A stretch of DNA of 64,000 nucleotides from the NCBI RefSeq assembly GCF_009695775.1, contig NZ_VUNG01000017.1, positions 1 to 64,000 of the forward strand, given 5' to 3'. The translations under genes and the position numbers were made by a program. Each line of letters starts with the position of its first letter. Positions within the stretch are counted from its first letter, which is position 1. The stretch comes from Hallella mizrahii. Lineage in GTDB: Bacteria > Bacteroidota > Bacteroidia > Bacteroidales > Bacteroidaceae. The notes under the pieces are model-generated. The model was not told the origin of the DNA, made no database searches, and worked only from the letters and a program-made list of their open reading frames with translations. Of the stretch, positions 44,843 through 53,681 are shown piece by piece.

Positions 44843-47054
44843 CCTCCTGCTGATGACTTTTGGCAGGTCGATGGCTTGCGTGTCGGAGAAACCCACCTAT
44901 AACTATTACCTCATATGCGTGGAGCCGACACAGCAACAGACTGACAGCAAACAGCTCAAAGCCATCAACGACTTTTGGAAACAGTACACCAACGGACGTG
45001 TTGACGGCTATGTCGACGGTTGGGACAGAAAGACCAATACCGACGCGCCCACCTTCATCATGAAGCTGGCACGGCAGAAGAAGGACTATGAGATGGTGCG
45101 CTATCTCGGCTGGCTCAATAAATATCTCAAGATCAGCCGTGATCTCGGCGACACCTGGGAATATCCCACCCGCAAGCAACTGCTGCAGCGCAAGCAGGGA
45201 CTCACGCAGATGCTCGCTGCCGCCAAGGCTTATCGTGGACGCAAATTGCTCGCCCAATACCGTCTGCTCGCCATGCGCGCCAACATGCTCTTGGGCTACA
45301 ACATCCAGAATATCAACTACTGGAAGACCACGGCCAGCCGCATGCCACAGAGCGTCTACCGCGACATGATGGAGAACATCTATGCACGCGCACTACTCAA
45401 GACCGGCAAGCAGCGTGACGCGCTGGAGATCTATGCCCGTCAAAACGACCATCAGAGCATGCGATGGTGCGTGCGCCACTACCGCAATCTCAGTGGTATC
45501 AAGGCCATCTATGCCCGCGATGCCAACAGCCGTGTTCTACCCTATCTCGTACAGGACTTTGTCAACAACGTGCAGGAAACGCAGGATGTATATACCCGTC
45601 CGTCGGCTTTCATCCCAGATGCCGACAAGGCCCAGTGGACAAAAAAGGAATATACCGAGGCCATCGAGGAAGTCGGTGCCCGCGCGATCTATCAAGATGA
45701 GGCACAAGCCTTCATCGCCTTCGCCGCACAAGTACTGAAAGAGGGCAAAACCACTACGCCGGCTCTCTGGCACGAGGCCACCGGAGCACTGCAACTGCTC
45801 CTCGGCAACTACAGTGCCGCAAAGACTGCGCTTGCACAGGCCATCACCGCCGAAGGCACACAACGCATGCACGACAACGCCCGCGCCATCGCGGACATCA
45901 ACAGCGTCTACACCGAGAAGATGGATGAACAGCAGCAAAACCATCTTATCAAAGAAATCGAATGGATGCGCAGCATGAGCAAGCTGACAGAAACAAAGGA
46001 CGATCAGGGCATCACCTATGTGGCGGATCCCTATTTCGCCAACATGCTGCAACGCATGGTCTACAACCATCTCGTGCCCGAACTGCAAAAGCAGGGCAAT
46101 GGATTCCTCGCCCTCGCCATGCTCGCCAATATGGACAACCACGACAATGACGGCACGCTGCCGAGCATAAGAAAGCATGTGCCCACTTACTATCAACCGG
46201 CTAACAGCTACAACGACCTGCCGGACTGGAGAGGAGATTACTACGATGCTTTGCAACATCTCACCGTCGACTCACTCAAACAGTACGTCGCTTACCTCCA
46301 CGCAACGCATACCGACAGTCCGCTCGCTGAGGCTGCCTGCAAGAGCAGTTACTTGAATGACGATTACTACAACGATCTCATTGGTACACGTCTCATGGCT
46401 GCTGGCCATTTTGAAGAAGCGATACCATATCTTAAAAAGGTAAGCACCGACTTCATCTACAACTCGAATATCTGTGGATACATCGGGCGACGTAACTATC
46501 AGCGACCACGCTGGTTCGTGCATCAGATCATCGACAACACGCAGGAAACCGGGCCACGATCTGTCGACATCACCGGTAATCAGAAGCTCAACTTCTGCCA
46601 GGACGTCACCAAACTGCAGCACCTCTATCAAAACGCTGGCAGTGACTCGCTGCGTACCCAGGTCGGTTACGTCCTTGCCTCCCTGCTCTATCAGGCCAGC
46701 TACGAAGGAGACTGCTGGTATCTCACCCACTACGACTGGAGCTGCGCAGACACGGTGCGCACCGGCGACCGTGACCTGATCCTCGATGCCATCAACTATC
46801 TGGACGAGTGCTCACTCAAAGGCGACAAAAATATCCAGTTCAAGAGCCTCTACGCCCTGGCGTTCATCCGTCGAGACAACGCCATAGATGGCTATCCATA
46901 CGTCTTTTCAGACGAAACCGTCAACTTCCGGAAGGATACGAGACAATACAAGGCATTGGCGAAACTCTACAGATTCCTCACCTTCAATCCTGACTATCAG
47001 TCAAACCCTTACGTCTCGCACTGCGATGTGCTGAAGAGGTTTCTCGAGCAGTAA
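44820..47054 (+). CDS. Large exported helical-repeat protein of unknown function
   Basis: This 744-residue protein has an N-terminal export signal (MRRFIIVSLLLMTFGRSMAC). Whether the Cys is lipidated is unclear. The rest is rich in helix pairs with TPR-like spacing (ARALLKTGKQRDALEIYARQND, ATGALQLLLGNYSAAKTALAQA, NDLIGTRLMAAGHFEEAIPYLKK) and many aromatic residues. No enzymatic motif is recognised. It overlaps the preceding lipoprotein gene by 23 nt. The two are probably partners in an envelope complex; the partnership is inference from the overlap. Confidence 0.65.
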   Translation: MRRFIIVSLLLMTFGRSMACVSEKPTYNYYLICVEPTQQQTDSKQLKAINDFWKQYTNGRVDGYVDGWDRKTNTDAPTFIMKLARQKKDYEMVRYLGWLNKYLKISRDLGDTWEYPTRKQLLQRKQGLTQMLAAAKAYRGRKLLAQYRLLAMRANMLLGYNIQNINYWKTTASRMPQSVYRDMMENIYARALLKTGKQRDALEIYARQNDHQSMRWCVRHYRNLSGIKAIYARDANSRVLPYLVQDFVNNVQETQDVYTRPSAFIPDADKAQWTKKEYTEAIEEVGARAIYQDEAQAFIAFAAQVLKEGKTTTPALWHEATGALQLLLGNYSAAKTALAQAITAEGTQRMHDNARAIADINSVYTEKMDEQQQNHLIKEIEWMRSMSKLTETKDDQGITYVADPYFANMLQRMVYNHLVPELQKQGNGFLALAMLANMDNHDNDGTLPSIRKHVPTYYQPANSYNDLPDWRGDYYDALQHLTVDSLKQYVAYLHATHTDSPLAEAACKSSYLNDDYYNDLIGTRLMAAGHFEEAIPYLKKVSTDFIYNSNICGYIGRRNYQRPRWFVHQIIDNTQETGPRSVDITGNQKLNFCQDVTKLQHLYQNAGSDSLRTQVGYVLASLLYQASYEGDCWYLTHYDWSCADTVRTGDRDLILDAINYLDECSLKGDKNIQFKSLYALAFIRRDNAIDGYPYVFSDETVNFRKDTRQYKALAKLYRFLTFNPDYQSNPYVSHCDVLKRFLEQ

Positions 47055-47101
47055 CACATAATAGTCATTAACAATAGTTATGAAAGGTTAGTCGCATATT
47101 A

Positions 47102-47134
47102 TTTGGCTATTCCGAAAAAGACGCTTAACTTTGC
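47102..47134 (+). promoter_or_regulatory. Rubrerythrin promoter
   Basis: TTTG (47102-47105), a 20-nt spacer and TAACTTTGC (47126-47134) leave a leader of about 55 nt before the ATG. Confidence 0.7.
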
Positions 47135-47195
47135 ATCGTAACAATATAAACACAACACGTGGCAATGCCACACAACCATTAACATCAAAAACATT

Positions 47196-47738
47196 ATGAA
47201 AGAACTGAAAGGAACAAAGACAGAGAAGAACCTCCAGGAGGCTTTTGCTGGTGAGAGCCAGGCACGTAACAAATACACTTACTTCGCATCCAAGGCACGT
47301 AAGGATGGCTACGAGCAGATCGCTGCTATCTTCGAGGAGACCGCTCAGAACGAGAAGGAGCACGCTAAGCTGTGGTTCAAGTATCTTGAGGGCGGTGATC
47401 TCAAGAGCACACGCGAGAACCTCAAGGCTGCCGCTGACGGCGAGAACTACGAGTGGACTGACATGTACGCCCACATGGCTAAGGAAGCTGAGGAGGAAGG
47501 CTTCACAGAGATCGCCTACAAGTTCCGCGCTGTCGCTGCCATCGAGAAGACACACGAGGAGCGCTATCGCAAGCTGTTGAAAAACATCGAGGATGCCCTC
47601 GTCTTCAGCCGTGACGGAGACGCTATCTGGGTTTGCCGCAACTGCGGACACGTTGTTGTCGGTCCTAAGGCTCCCGAAGTATGCCCTGTCTGCAAGCATC
47701 CGCAGAGCTTCTTCGAGCTCAAGGCTGAGAACTTCTAA
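47196..47738 (+). CDS. rbr: Rubrerythrin
   Basis: This 180-residue cytoplasmic peroxidase protects anaerobes from hydrogen peroxide. The N-terminal four-helix di-iron domain has its metal ligands in [22 protein letters not shown] and EKTHEERY. The C-terminal rubredoxin-like domain holds iron with four Cys in two pairs (CRNCG and CPVCKHP). The codons are highly biased, as in strongly expressed genes. It has its own promoter and terminator. Confidence 0.96.
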   Translation: MKELKGTKTEKNLQEAFAGESQARNKYTYFASKARKDGYEQIAAIFEETAQNEKEHAKLWFKYLEGGDLKSTRENLKAAADGENYEWTDMYAHMAKEAEEEGFTEIAYKFRAVAAIEKTHEERYRKLLKNIEDALVFSRDGDAIWVCRNCGHVVVGPKAPEVCPVCKHPQSFFELKAENF

Positions 47739-47789
47739 GCAATAACAACCTTAGCAAGACCCAAGAGTCTTGATAGGTATTCGCTATAA

Positions 47790-47824
47790 AGCAGTGATCA
47801 TCCTTCGATGGTCACTGCTTTTTT
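47790..47824 (+). terminator. Rubrerythrin terminator
   Basis: A 12-bp stem (47790-47801 with 47808-47819, one G-T pair) has a short TTCG-containing loop and runs into six T residues. A weaker CAAGAC/GTCTTG stem lies just before it. Confidence 0.85.
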
Positions 47825-47872
47825 ATTTATAACAGCAACCAGCGTCAACCGCGTCCGTAAAAAGGAAACACT

Positions 47873-47909
47873 AAAAAAGGAGCAACGACATCACGTCGTC
47901 ACTCCTTCT
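47873..47909 (-). terminator. Terminator downstream of ald
   Basis: On the minus strand a stem made of AAGGAG..CGAC type arms, with two mismatches, is followed by a run of T residues. The 130 nt between it and the ald stop codon hold no gene. Confidence 0.6.
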
Positions 47910-48041
47910 CAATTACTTACTTAAAATTGCTTATTAGGAATTCCTTGCCGACATAACTCTTTATGTCTAAGCACAACTGAAGCCCCCGAAGGAGCAACAG
48001 CATAGATTCCTTTCGAAAAATAGGATTATAATTAGTTCCAA

Positions 48042-49148
48042 TTAGGCGAGTTCTTCGTATTTGAGTCCCCACACATCAGCGACAGGTTTAAACACCACCT
48101 TGCCTTCAACGATGTTCAAGCCTTTGCGCAGGGCCGGATTGTCTTCGCATGCTTTGCGCCATCCCTTGTCGGCCAGCTGCAAAGCGTATTTCAATGTAGC
48201 ATTGGTCAGTGCCATTGTCGAGGTGTTTGGCACAGCACCCGGAATGTTTGCCACACAGTAGTGCACGATGCCGTCGACGGTATAAACCGGTTCAGCGTGT
48301 GTCGTCGGATGGGAAGTCTCGAAGCAGCCGCCCTGGTCGATGGCCACATCGACCAGCACTGTTCCGGGCTCCATCAGGCTGAGCATGTCGCGCGTAATCA
48401 GATGCGGTGTCTTGTCACCGGGGATAAGTACCGAGCCGACAACGATATCCACGTCTGCCAACTCCTGCCGGATGTTGTGCTCTGAGGAGTAGAGCGTCGT
48501 CACATTGGCCGGCAGCTCAATGCTCAGCTGCCGCAGTCGGGGCAGAGAGATATCGGTGATCACCACGTCAGCACCCATACCTGCTGCCATGCGAGCGGCT
48601 GCCTCACCGACAGTACCACCGCCGAGGACGAGCACCTTTGTCGGTTTCACGCCGGGCACGCCACTGATGAGCTTGCCCTTTCCGCCTTTCGTCTTCTGAA
48701 GATAATAGGCTCCGTTGAGAATAGCCATGCGCCCGGCTACCTCACTCATCGGCCGCAGCAACGGCAGACTGTGGTCGGCTTCCTCCACGGTCTCATAGGC
48801 CAGGCACACCGCGCCACTCTTGATCATCGCCTCGGTCAACGGCCGGTCGCTGGCAAAATGGAAGTAAGTGTAGACCAACTGATCCTTTCGGATCAGCGCA
48901 TACTCAGGCTCGATGGGTTCCTTGACCTTGATGATCATCTCCGACTGAGCATAGACCTCCTCTATAGTCGGCAGTATCTCTGCACCCACACGCTCGTAAG
49001 CCTCATCGGAAAAGCCACTGCCCTCTCCAGCCGTATGCTGTACGAAGACATGATGACCGTGCTTGATCAACTCAGCGACACCCGCGGGAGTCATGCCTAC
49101 ACGACTCTCGCCCTGCTTAATCTCCTTTGGAATACCAATTCTCATCAT
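48042..49148 (-). CDS. ald: Alanine dehydrogenase
   Basis: This 368-residue NAD-dependent enzyme interconverts L-alanine and pyruvate plus ammonia. It has MRIGIPKEIKQGESRVG at the N terminus (the first residue may be either of two adjacent ATG codons), the active-site region YTYFHFASDR, the nucleotide-binding GGGTVGEAAARMAAGMGADV, and the substrate/cofactor segment DVAIDQGGCFETS. The length and motifs are normal. It is transcribed alone from the right. Confidence 0.96.
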   Translation of the reverse strand: MMRIGIPKEIKQGESRVGMTPAGVAELIKHGHHVFVQHTAGEGSGFSDEAYERVGAEILPTIEEVYAQSEMIIKVKEPIEPEYALIRKDQLVYTYFHFASDRPLTEAMIKSGAVCLAYETVEEADHSLPLLRPMSEVAGRMAILNGAYYLQKTKGGKGKLISGVPGVKPTKVLVLGGGTVGEAAARMAAGMGADVVITDISLPRLRQLSIELPANVTTLYSSEHNIRQELADVDIVVGSVLIPGDKTPHLITRDMLSLMEPGTVLVDVAIDQGGCFETSHPTTHAEPVYTVDGIVHYCVANIPGAVPNTSTMALTNATLKYALQLADKGWRKACEDNPALRKGLNIVEGKVVFKPVADVWGLKYEELA

Positions 49149-49525
49149 AGGACATTAGACTTTAAGGATATTAATGTTGATAACTCATCGACGGTTTTCA
49201 CCGTTCTTTCTACAAAAATAAGAGATTTACAAATAGGTTGGGTCAATTGCAAACTGCTTTTTAGTATATTTAACGCACAAGATACTGTAAACGAACTAAG
49301 TTCCGTTAGCATATCATCTCTTTGAGATGCCAACATGTGGATATATCGCGATAACGCTTAGGTATATAAAAAAAGCTCTCACAAAACCTGTTCCTAATAG
49401 AATCGGTTTGTGAGAGGCTCTTTTTCTCTTTTCATACACCATCCCCAAAACAATCTTTGAACTTTATTCTCTCCACCTTTCAGTGGATTGGAGAACAAAA
49501 AACGGATGATTCTTCAGACAATGCC
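49149..49525. other. Intergenic region right of ald
   Basis: This region holds the ald leader, with a possible -7 element TATTTTTG on the minus strand at 49213-49220, and the terminator at 49371-49424. I see no gene in it. Confidence 0.45.
49371..49424 (-). terminator. Terminator of the 28-codon gene
   Basis: A long stem pairs AGCTCTCACAAAACCTG with CGGTTTGTGAGAGGCT with few mismatches and has T/A runs on both sides. On the minus strand it follows the small gene at 49526 and runs into a T stretch. Confidence 0.75.
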
Positions 49526-49612
49526 TTAGTCTTTTCTCAAGTCATTGATGAAGGTGACTGTCTGCGCAATCATAGCGACAGAAGCCGTCACGACAATCAT
49601 AATCGTTACCAT
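49526..49612 (-). CDS. Very small hydrophobic peptide gene, 28 aa
   Basis: The 28-residue product begins MVTIMIVVTASVAMIAQ and ends with a charged NDLRKD tail. It would form one short membrane helix. It is supported by its surroundings: a TATCTTTGC -7 element at 49657-49665, GGAAAGG about 10 nt before the ATG, and a strong terminator about 100 nt after the stop. The function is unknown. A short membrane peptide or a toxin-like peptide are possible readings, neither with direct support. Confidence 0.5.
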   Translation of the reverse strand: MVTIMIVVTASVAMIAQTVTFINDLRKD

Positions 49613-49656
49613 GTCTTAGTTTTCCTTTCCAATATCTTTTGTTTATTATTTACGCT

Positions 49657-49665
49657 GCAAAGATA
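49657..49665 (-). promoter_or_regulatory. -7 element for the 28-codon gene
   Basis: TATCTTTGC on the minus strand, 45 nt before the ATG. No good -33 element is seen. The rest of 49666-49900 holds nothing I recognise. Confidence 0.5.
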
Positions 49666-49907
49666 TTGCCAAAGAAGGAAAGAATACACATTCTTCGCTT
49701 CGTTTTCTATTTTTATCCTTAAAAGTTGATACGCGTCAAGGCGTTGTACACAGATCAACAACTATAACCGACGCATATACCAAAAACACACACCTTCTGA
49801 CACGTTTTACACTCCTCTATATATACCCATCTTACCATGAGCATACATAACTTGCCCACTCGTCACGCAACCGTTAAGCCAGGTAGACAAAAGACAAAAA
49901 CAAAAAC

Positions 49908-49930
49908 GCCCGGGGCAAATAGCCTCGGGC
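49908..49930 (-). terminator. Terminator of the small lipoprotein gene
   Basis: A 9-bp G/C-rich stem (49908-49916 with 49922-49930, one mismatch) is followed on the minus strand by two T runs. Confidence 0.8.
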
Positions 49931-49963
49931 GCATTCTCTCATTTTTTCAGTTCGAGCTAACGA

Positions 49964-50152
49964 TTACTTAGCCTGAGGAGCAGCAGTTGTGTCTGCAGGA
50001 GCTGCAGCAGAGTCTGTAGCAGCGCTGTCAGCAGTGTCAGCAACAGCTGTTGTGTCAGAGTCAGTTGCAGGAGCAGCGCTCTGATTCTTATTACCACAAG
50101 ATGCGAAAGACATAGCTGCGATAGCTACGAACATAAAAACTAATTTCTTCAT
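49964..50152 (-). CDS. Small Ala/Asp/Thr-rich lipoprotein
   Basis: This 62-residue precursor has a lipoprotein signal MKKLVFMFVAIAAMSFASCG. The mature part is low-complexity, made almost only of Ala, Asp, Thr, Ser and Pro (TAVADTADSAATDSAAAPAD), and is acidic and unstructured. Such tiny lipoproteins are common in Prevotella-like genomes and have no known role. It has its own -7 element (50204-50212) and terminator. Its signal and linker resemble those of the larger lipoprotein at 16192. Confidence 0.75.
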   Translation of the reverse strand: MKKLVFMFVAIAAMSFASCGNKNQSAAPATDSDTTAVADTADSAATDSAAAPADTTAAPQAK

Positions 50153-50679
50153 TTTCTTTGCTTTTTAAATCTGTAAAACAATCATTTGTTTATTAACAAC
50201 GATGCAAAGGTACGCATTTTTTCAATACGTTGTTCTTTTTTTAGCAACTTTTTTATGCTTCTCGTGTAACTTTTTTAAAAACGTCTGATAATCAGTATTT
50301 TACGAACTGTAAACAAACGTTAATCTCAGCATTATTCCCTTTTGATGATACCCTCAAAGCCGCATCATTCGTTAGTCTCATCACTCTGTGTCACCAAACT
50401 ACGGCTTTTCCTCCCTTGTACCTTTCTCCTTTCATTGCTCCAGTATCGTACCACATCTGACACTCGTCTTTATCTACACCTTATATATATAACGCGCGCG
50501 CGAAGCGAACGTCCTCTAATGATGTTCACTTCTCCAGTTCCCTGCTTTCGAAAGTTGAATTCTGTAAACTGTAACGTCGTCGCAGCAAGCCCCGTTGCTC
50601 CACAGTATTCTCGCATCCAGACCGTCCCTTTGCGGACTCTTTCTTATGCTCTCTTCTCTTTTCCTTAATATGGAGGGAA
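50153..50679. other. Intergenic region with no assigned gene
   Basis: Apart from the -7 element TACCTTTGC at 50204-50212 (minus, for the small lipoprotein gene), I see no gene. A 108-codon plus-strand frame at 50342-50668 has no family resemblance, odd composition and no promoter. A GCGCGCGCG run lies at about 50491-50502. Confidence 0.4.
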
Positions 50680-50836
50680 ACAAAAACGGGGGTGGACTGC
50701 AAAAGCCACCCCCCTGCCGGCTATTGAGTTATCTGGTTTCCTATTGAAGAATTATGCCGGCATATAGGAATTCCTAATAGGTTGTATATCAAAGAAACAT
50801 ACGTAATCCAGTAAACTCAATTTTAACTTTAATTCT
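50680..50836 (-). ncRNA. Candidate structured small RNA with rod fold
   Basis: On the minus strand a TATTTTTG box (50844-50851) is followed by a long rod. A 7-bp stem (50814-50820 with 50724-50730) and a 4-bp stem come first, then a 26-nt bulge (50782-50807) facing 3 nt. Next is a 13-bp stem with one bulged base (50776-50781/50740-50745 and 50769-50775/50747-50753) capped by an ATGCCGGCAT palindrome. A strong terminator (50688-50695 with 50706-50713, then T5) ends it. No open frame is present. The layout recalls 6S-type RNA, but this is inference from shape. Confidence 0.5.
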
Positions 50837-50927
50837 TCGTTTACAAAAATAGAAAAAAATCTCCAATGTTGTCACTTTGTTAACCTTCTTTAACCACATC
50901 ACACTTCCCCCATACATATACTTTTTA

Positions 50928-50936
50928 TAACTTTGC
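50928..50936 (+). promoter_or_regulatory. -7 element for the MscS-type channel gene
   Basis: TAACTTTGC lies 22 nt before the ATG at 50959. The -33 position lacks a clear TTTG. It is divergent from the candidate RNA promoter. Confidence 0.55.
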
Positions 50937-50958
50937 CACACAATATACACGATCGAAA

Positions 50959-53505
50959 ATGAAGAGATATATCCATTGCCTCATCCTCACATTGCTGTTG
51001 CTCACGGCATTGCCAAGTTATGCTGTACTCAAGGAGCGCGACATCAGCAGTTCGCTATCCATCTTGCGCCAAGAGCTCAACACCTATCGCCATGACCTCG
51101 ACAAACAGCAAAACGACCTGCGAATCCAGCAACAGATGGTCGTCAAAGAGCTGATCACGGTGGGCAACCAAAGTCAGCAAAACGCTCTGATGCTCTATTC
51201 CCAAAAGGAGGGCAACATCTTCGACCTCACCTATGCCTGCCATGCCGCAACGGAACAGTATCGGCAGTTTCGCAACAACGCGGCACCCTTCCGCGACTAT
51301 ATCACCAACACCAACACCGAAGTCAGCCGCTACGACAGTTTGATCAGCGACTTGAGCAATATGTACACCGGTGCACTCTCTCCAAAAGCAAAGCTCGACC
51401 GCAACGTCTGTCTGACGCTTGCCATCAACATCCGGCGCACTCTGGCCGACAACAACGAACAGATGAAGCAATATATCACATTGTACAACCGTACGGAAGA
51501 CGGGCTGAAAAACCTCAACGACTATGCCAACATGCGCTACGGCGAGATACAACGGAGCATCTTCAACAATGGGGGCGAGAACTATATCGCTATCCTTCAT
51601 GACCTTAACAAAGAATACCACCTCACGCTCTCTTCCGTGCTGATGAAATACCGGCCGGTGCATCATGCGCTCTCGGAATGGGACGGAAGGATCATTTTAG
51701 GTTTCTTCGTTGCCCTGTTCATTGGCGTGCTGATTGCCACAGGTCTGAACTATCTCATCATCGGTTTCATCTTCACCTACCTTGTCAAGCACGGCAAGAT
51801 CGACTTTTTATTTCAATGGTTCGATAAACGCAAGGCCAGCATCCAAGCCTCAGCGTCTTCGAGACAAGACGAGAAGCCATCCAAAGAACAGGAAATAGAC
51901 TTGAGGATGGTTCAGAGCAAGGCTTCCTTTACTGCCAAGCGCCGCACGATCATCGCCACGTCAACGGTGATCACCTTTGCGCTGCTACTGGGCTTGCTAC
52001 GTCAAACCGTGGCTCAGAACTTCTTTGTCATGGCCACCGGCCTGCTCATGGAGTTTGCATGGCTGATGGCAGCCATCTTGCTTTCCCTGCTCATCCGTCT
52101 GGATGGCGTACAGATCAAGAATGGACTGCGCATCTACGCCCCCGTGATGACCGTGTGTTTTCTGGTCATCGCCTTCCGCATCATCCTCATCCCCAACACT
52201 CTCGTCAACCTCATCTTCCCCCCGATGCTGCTGGTCTGTGCTGTCTGGCAGTGGCGTGTGGTGAAGCACTATCAGAAGCGGTTGCCCAAGAGCGACGTGT
52301 TCTACACCACGATGTCGCTCATCGTATTTGTCTTCAGTGTGATCGCTTCGCTCATCGGCTATACGCTGCTCTCCGTCGAAGCACTGATCTGGTGGACCAT
52401 GCAGCTGACCTGTATCCTGACCATCACCTGCTTATCATCGATGCTCAAGGGGTTCGGCAACCATCCCAACCGGCGCTACTTTGACAAGGAAACATCGATC
52501 ACGCGCACATGGCTCTTCCGTTTCTTCTACTATGCCCTGTTGCCTATTTCCGGCGCACTGTCCATCATTCTGTCGATCTATTGGGCTGCCGACGTGTTTA
52601 ACCTCAGCGACACTACCCTCCAAATCTTCAGCATGCGTCTGATCGACACGAAGAACTTCACCTTCTCCATCTTCAAGGCTGTACAGGTGGTGATTCTCTT
52701 CTATCTCTTCTCTTATTTCTGCCACACGTCGCTCAATCTGCTCCATCACCACTTTGCACAGAGTGAGCACGACCACGCCATAGAGGAGAACCGCCGTGAG
52801 GACCCACAGGCCGTGGTGAGCCGTACGGCCATGTGGCGCAACGTCATCCAAGTGCTTGTCTGGGGTATCTGGCTGATGATCTCGATGAAGATCTTCAATA
52901 TCGACAACTCGTGGATCGTGGCGATCTCCGCCGGTTTGTCCACAGGTATCGGTTTCGCTATGAAGGACATTCTGGAGAATATCTACTACGGCATCTCGCT
53001 GATGGCAGGACGTATCCGCGTCGGTGACTATGTCAGCATCGACGGCACACGCGGCACCGTACGCAATATCTCCTACACTTCAACGATGATCGAAGCCCTC
53101 GACGGCAGCATCATCTCGTTCCAAAACTCACAGCTTTTCACCAAGAACTACAAGAACCTGACAAAGAACCACGGCTATGAGCTTGCCATCATTCCCGTCG
53201 GCGTGGCATACGGCAGCAACGTCGCTGAGGTGAAGGAGCTGGCCGCTGCCGCCGTAAAGCGCATCGAACGAAAGAACTATATCAAATATATCAATACGGT
53301 CTTTGTCAACTTCGGTGACAACTCCATCGACTTCAAGGTGCTCGCATGGGTTGATTCCCGCAAGCAGATCTACGCTACAGGTGAAATCTACGAGGCACTG
53401 TACAACACACTCAACGAGCATCAGATCGAGATACCGTATCCACAGCGCGACGTGCACATCAAAAGCGACAGCACCATGACGCTGAAAGATACCCCGAAAG
53501 CGTAA
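50959..53505 (+). CDS. Large MscS-family mechanosensitive channel
   Basis: This 848-residue protein opens on membrane tension to release solutes. It has a signal peptide (ends PSYA), a periplasmic coiled-coil region (residues 25-235), and about ten membrane helices (from residue 240). The MscS core holds the pore helix and the beta domain in AISAGLSTGIGFAMKDILENI and GRIRVGDYVSIDGTRGTVRNIS. A C-terminal cytoplasmic domain follows. The layout is that of the long, MscK-like members rather than small MscS. It ends at a perfect hairpin terminator. Confidence 0.9.
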   Translation: MKRYIHCLILTLLLLTALPSYAVLKERDISSSLSILRQELNTYRHDLDKQQNDLRIQQQMVVKELITVGNQSQQNALMLYSQKEGNIFDLTYACHAATEQYRQFRNNAAPFRDYITNTNTEVSRYDSLISDLSNMYTGALSPKAKLDRNVCLTLAINIRRTLADNNEQMKQYITLYNRTEDGLKNLNDYANMRYGEIQRSIFNNGGENYIAILHDLNKEYHLTLSSVLMKYRPVHHALSEWDGRIILGFFVALFIGVLIATGLNYLIIGFIFTYLVKHGKIDFLFQWFDKRKASIQASASSRQDEKPSKEQEIDLRMVQSKASFTAKRRTIIATSTVITFALLLGLLRQTVAQNFFVMATGLLMEFAWLMAAILLSLLIRLDGVQIKNGLRIYAPVMTVCFLVIAFRIILIPNTLVNLIFPPMLLVCAVWQWRVVKHYQKRLPKSDVFYTTMSLIVFVFSVIASLIGYTLLSVEALIWWTMQLTCILTITCLSSMLKGFGNHPNRRYFDKETSITRTWLFRFFYYALLPISGALSIILSIYWAADVFNLSDTTLQIFSMRLIDTKNFTFSIFKAVQVVILFYLFSYFCHTSLNLLHHHFAQSEHDHAIEENRREDPQAVVSRTAMWRNVIQVLVWGIWLMISMKIFNIDNSWIVAISAGLSTGIGFAMKDILENIYYGISLMAGRIRVGDYVSIDGTRGTVRNISYTSTMIEALDGSIISFQNSQLFTKNYKNLTKNHGYELAIIPVGVAYGSNVAEVKELAAAAVKRIERKNYIKYINTVFVNFGDNSIDFKVLAWVDSRKQIYATGEIYEALYNTLNEHQIEIPYPQRDVHIKSDSTMTLKDTPKA

Positions 53506-53554
53506 CGAAAAGAAGGGAGAGCTACTCAACAGAGCACATCACCACTATATAAAT

Positions 53555-53592
53555 AATGAGGGAGACGACAAACGAATGTCGTCTCCCTCATT
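53555..53592 (+). terminator. Terminator between the channel gene and the PUL
   Basis: A perfect 15-bp stem (53555-53569 with 53578-53592) is followed by a T-rich tail. It may also stop transcripts from the converging glycan locus. Confidence 0.85.
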
Positions 53593-53681
53593 TATTTATA
53601 TACAGCAGGTAAGCTTTCTGGGACACAGCCGAAGCAGACACAGGTCCAACATCGAGGTCCTTTCATTCTAACCTCTGCCCT

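Noticed and set aside
50330..50680. Possible RNase P or tmRNA gene on the minus strand
   Set aside because: A GGGAGGAAAAGCCG stretch recalls the RNase P core, but the neighbouring conserved bases and P4 partner are missing, and no tmRNA ends or tag frame are visible.
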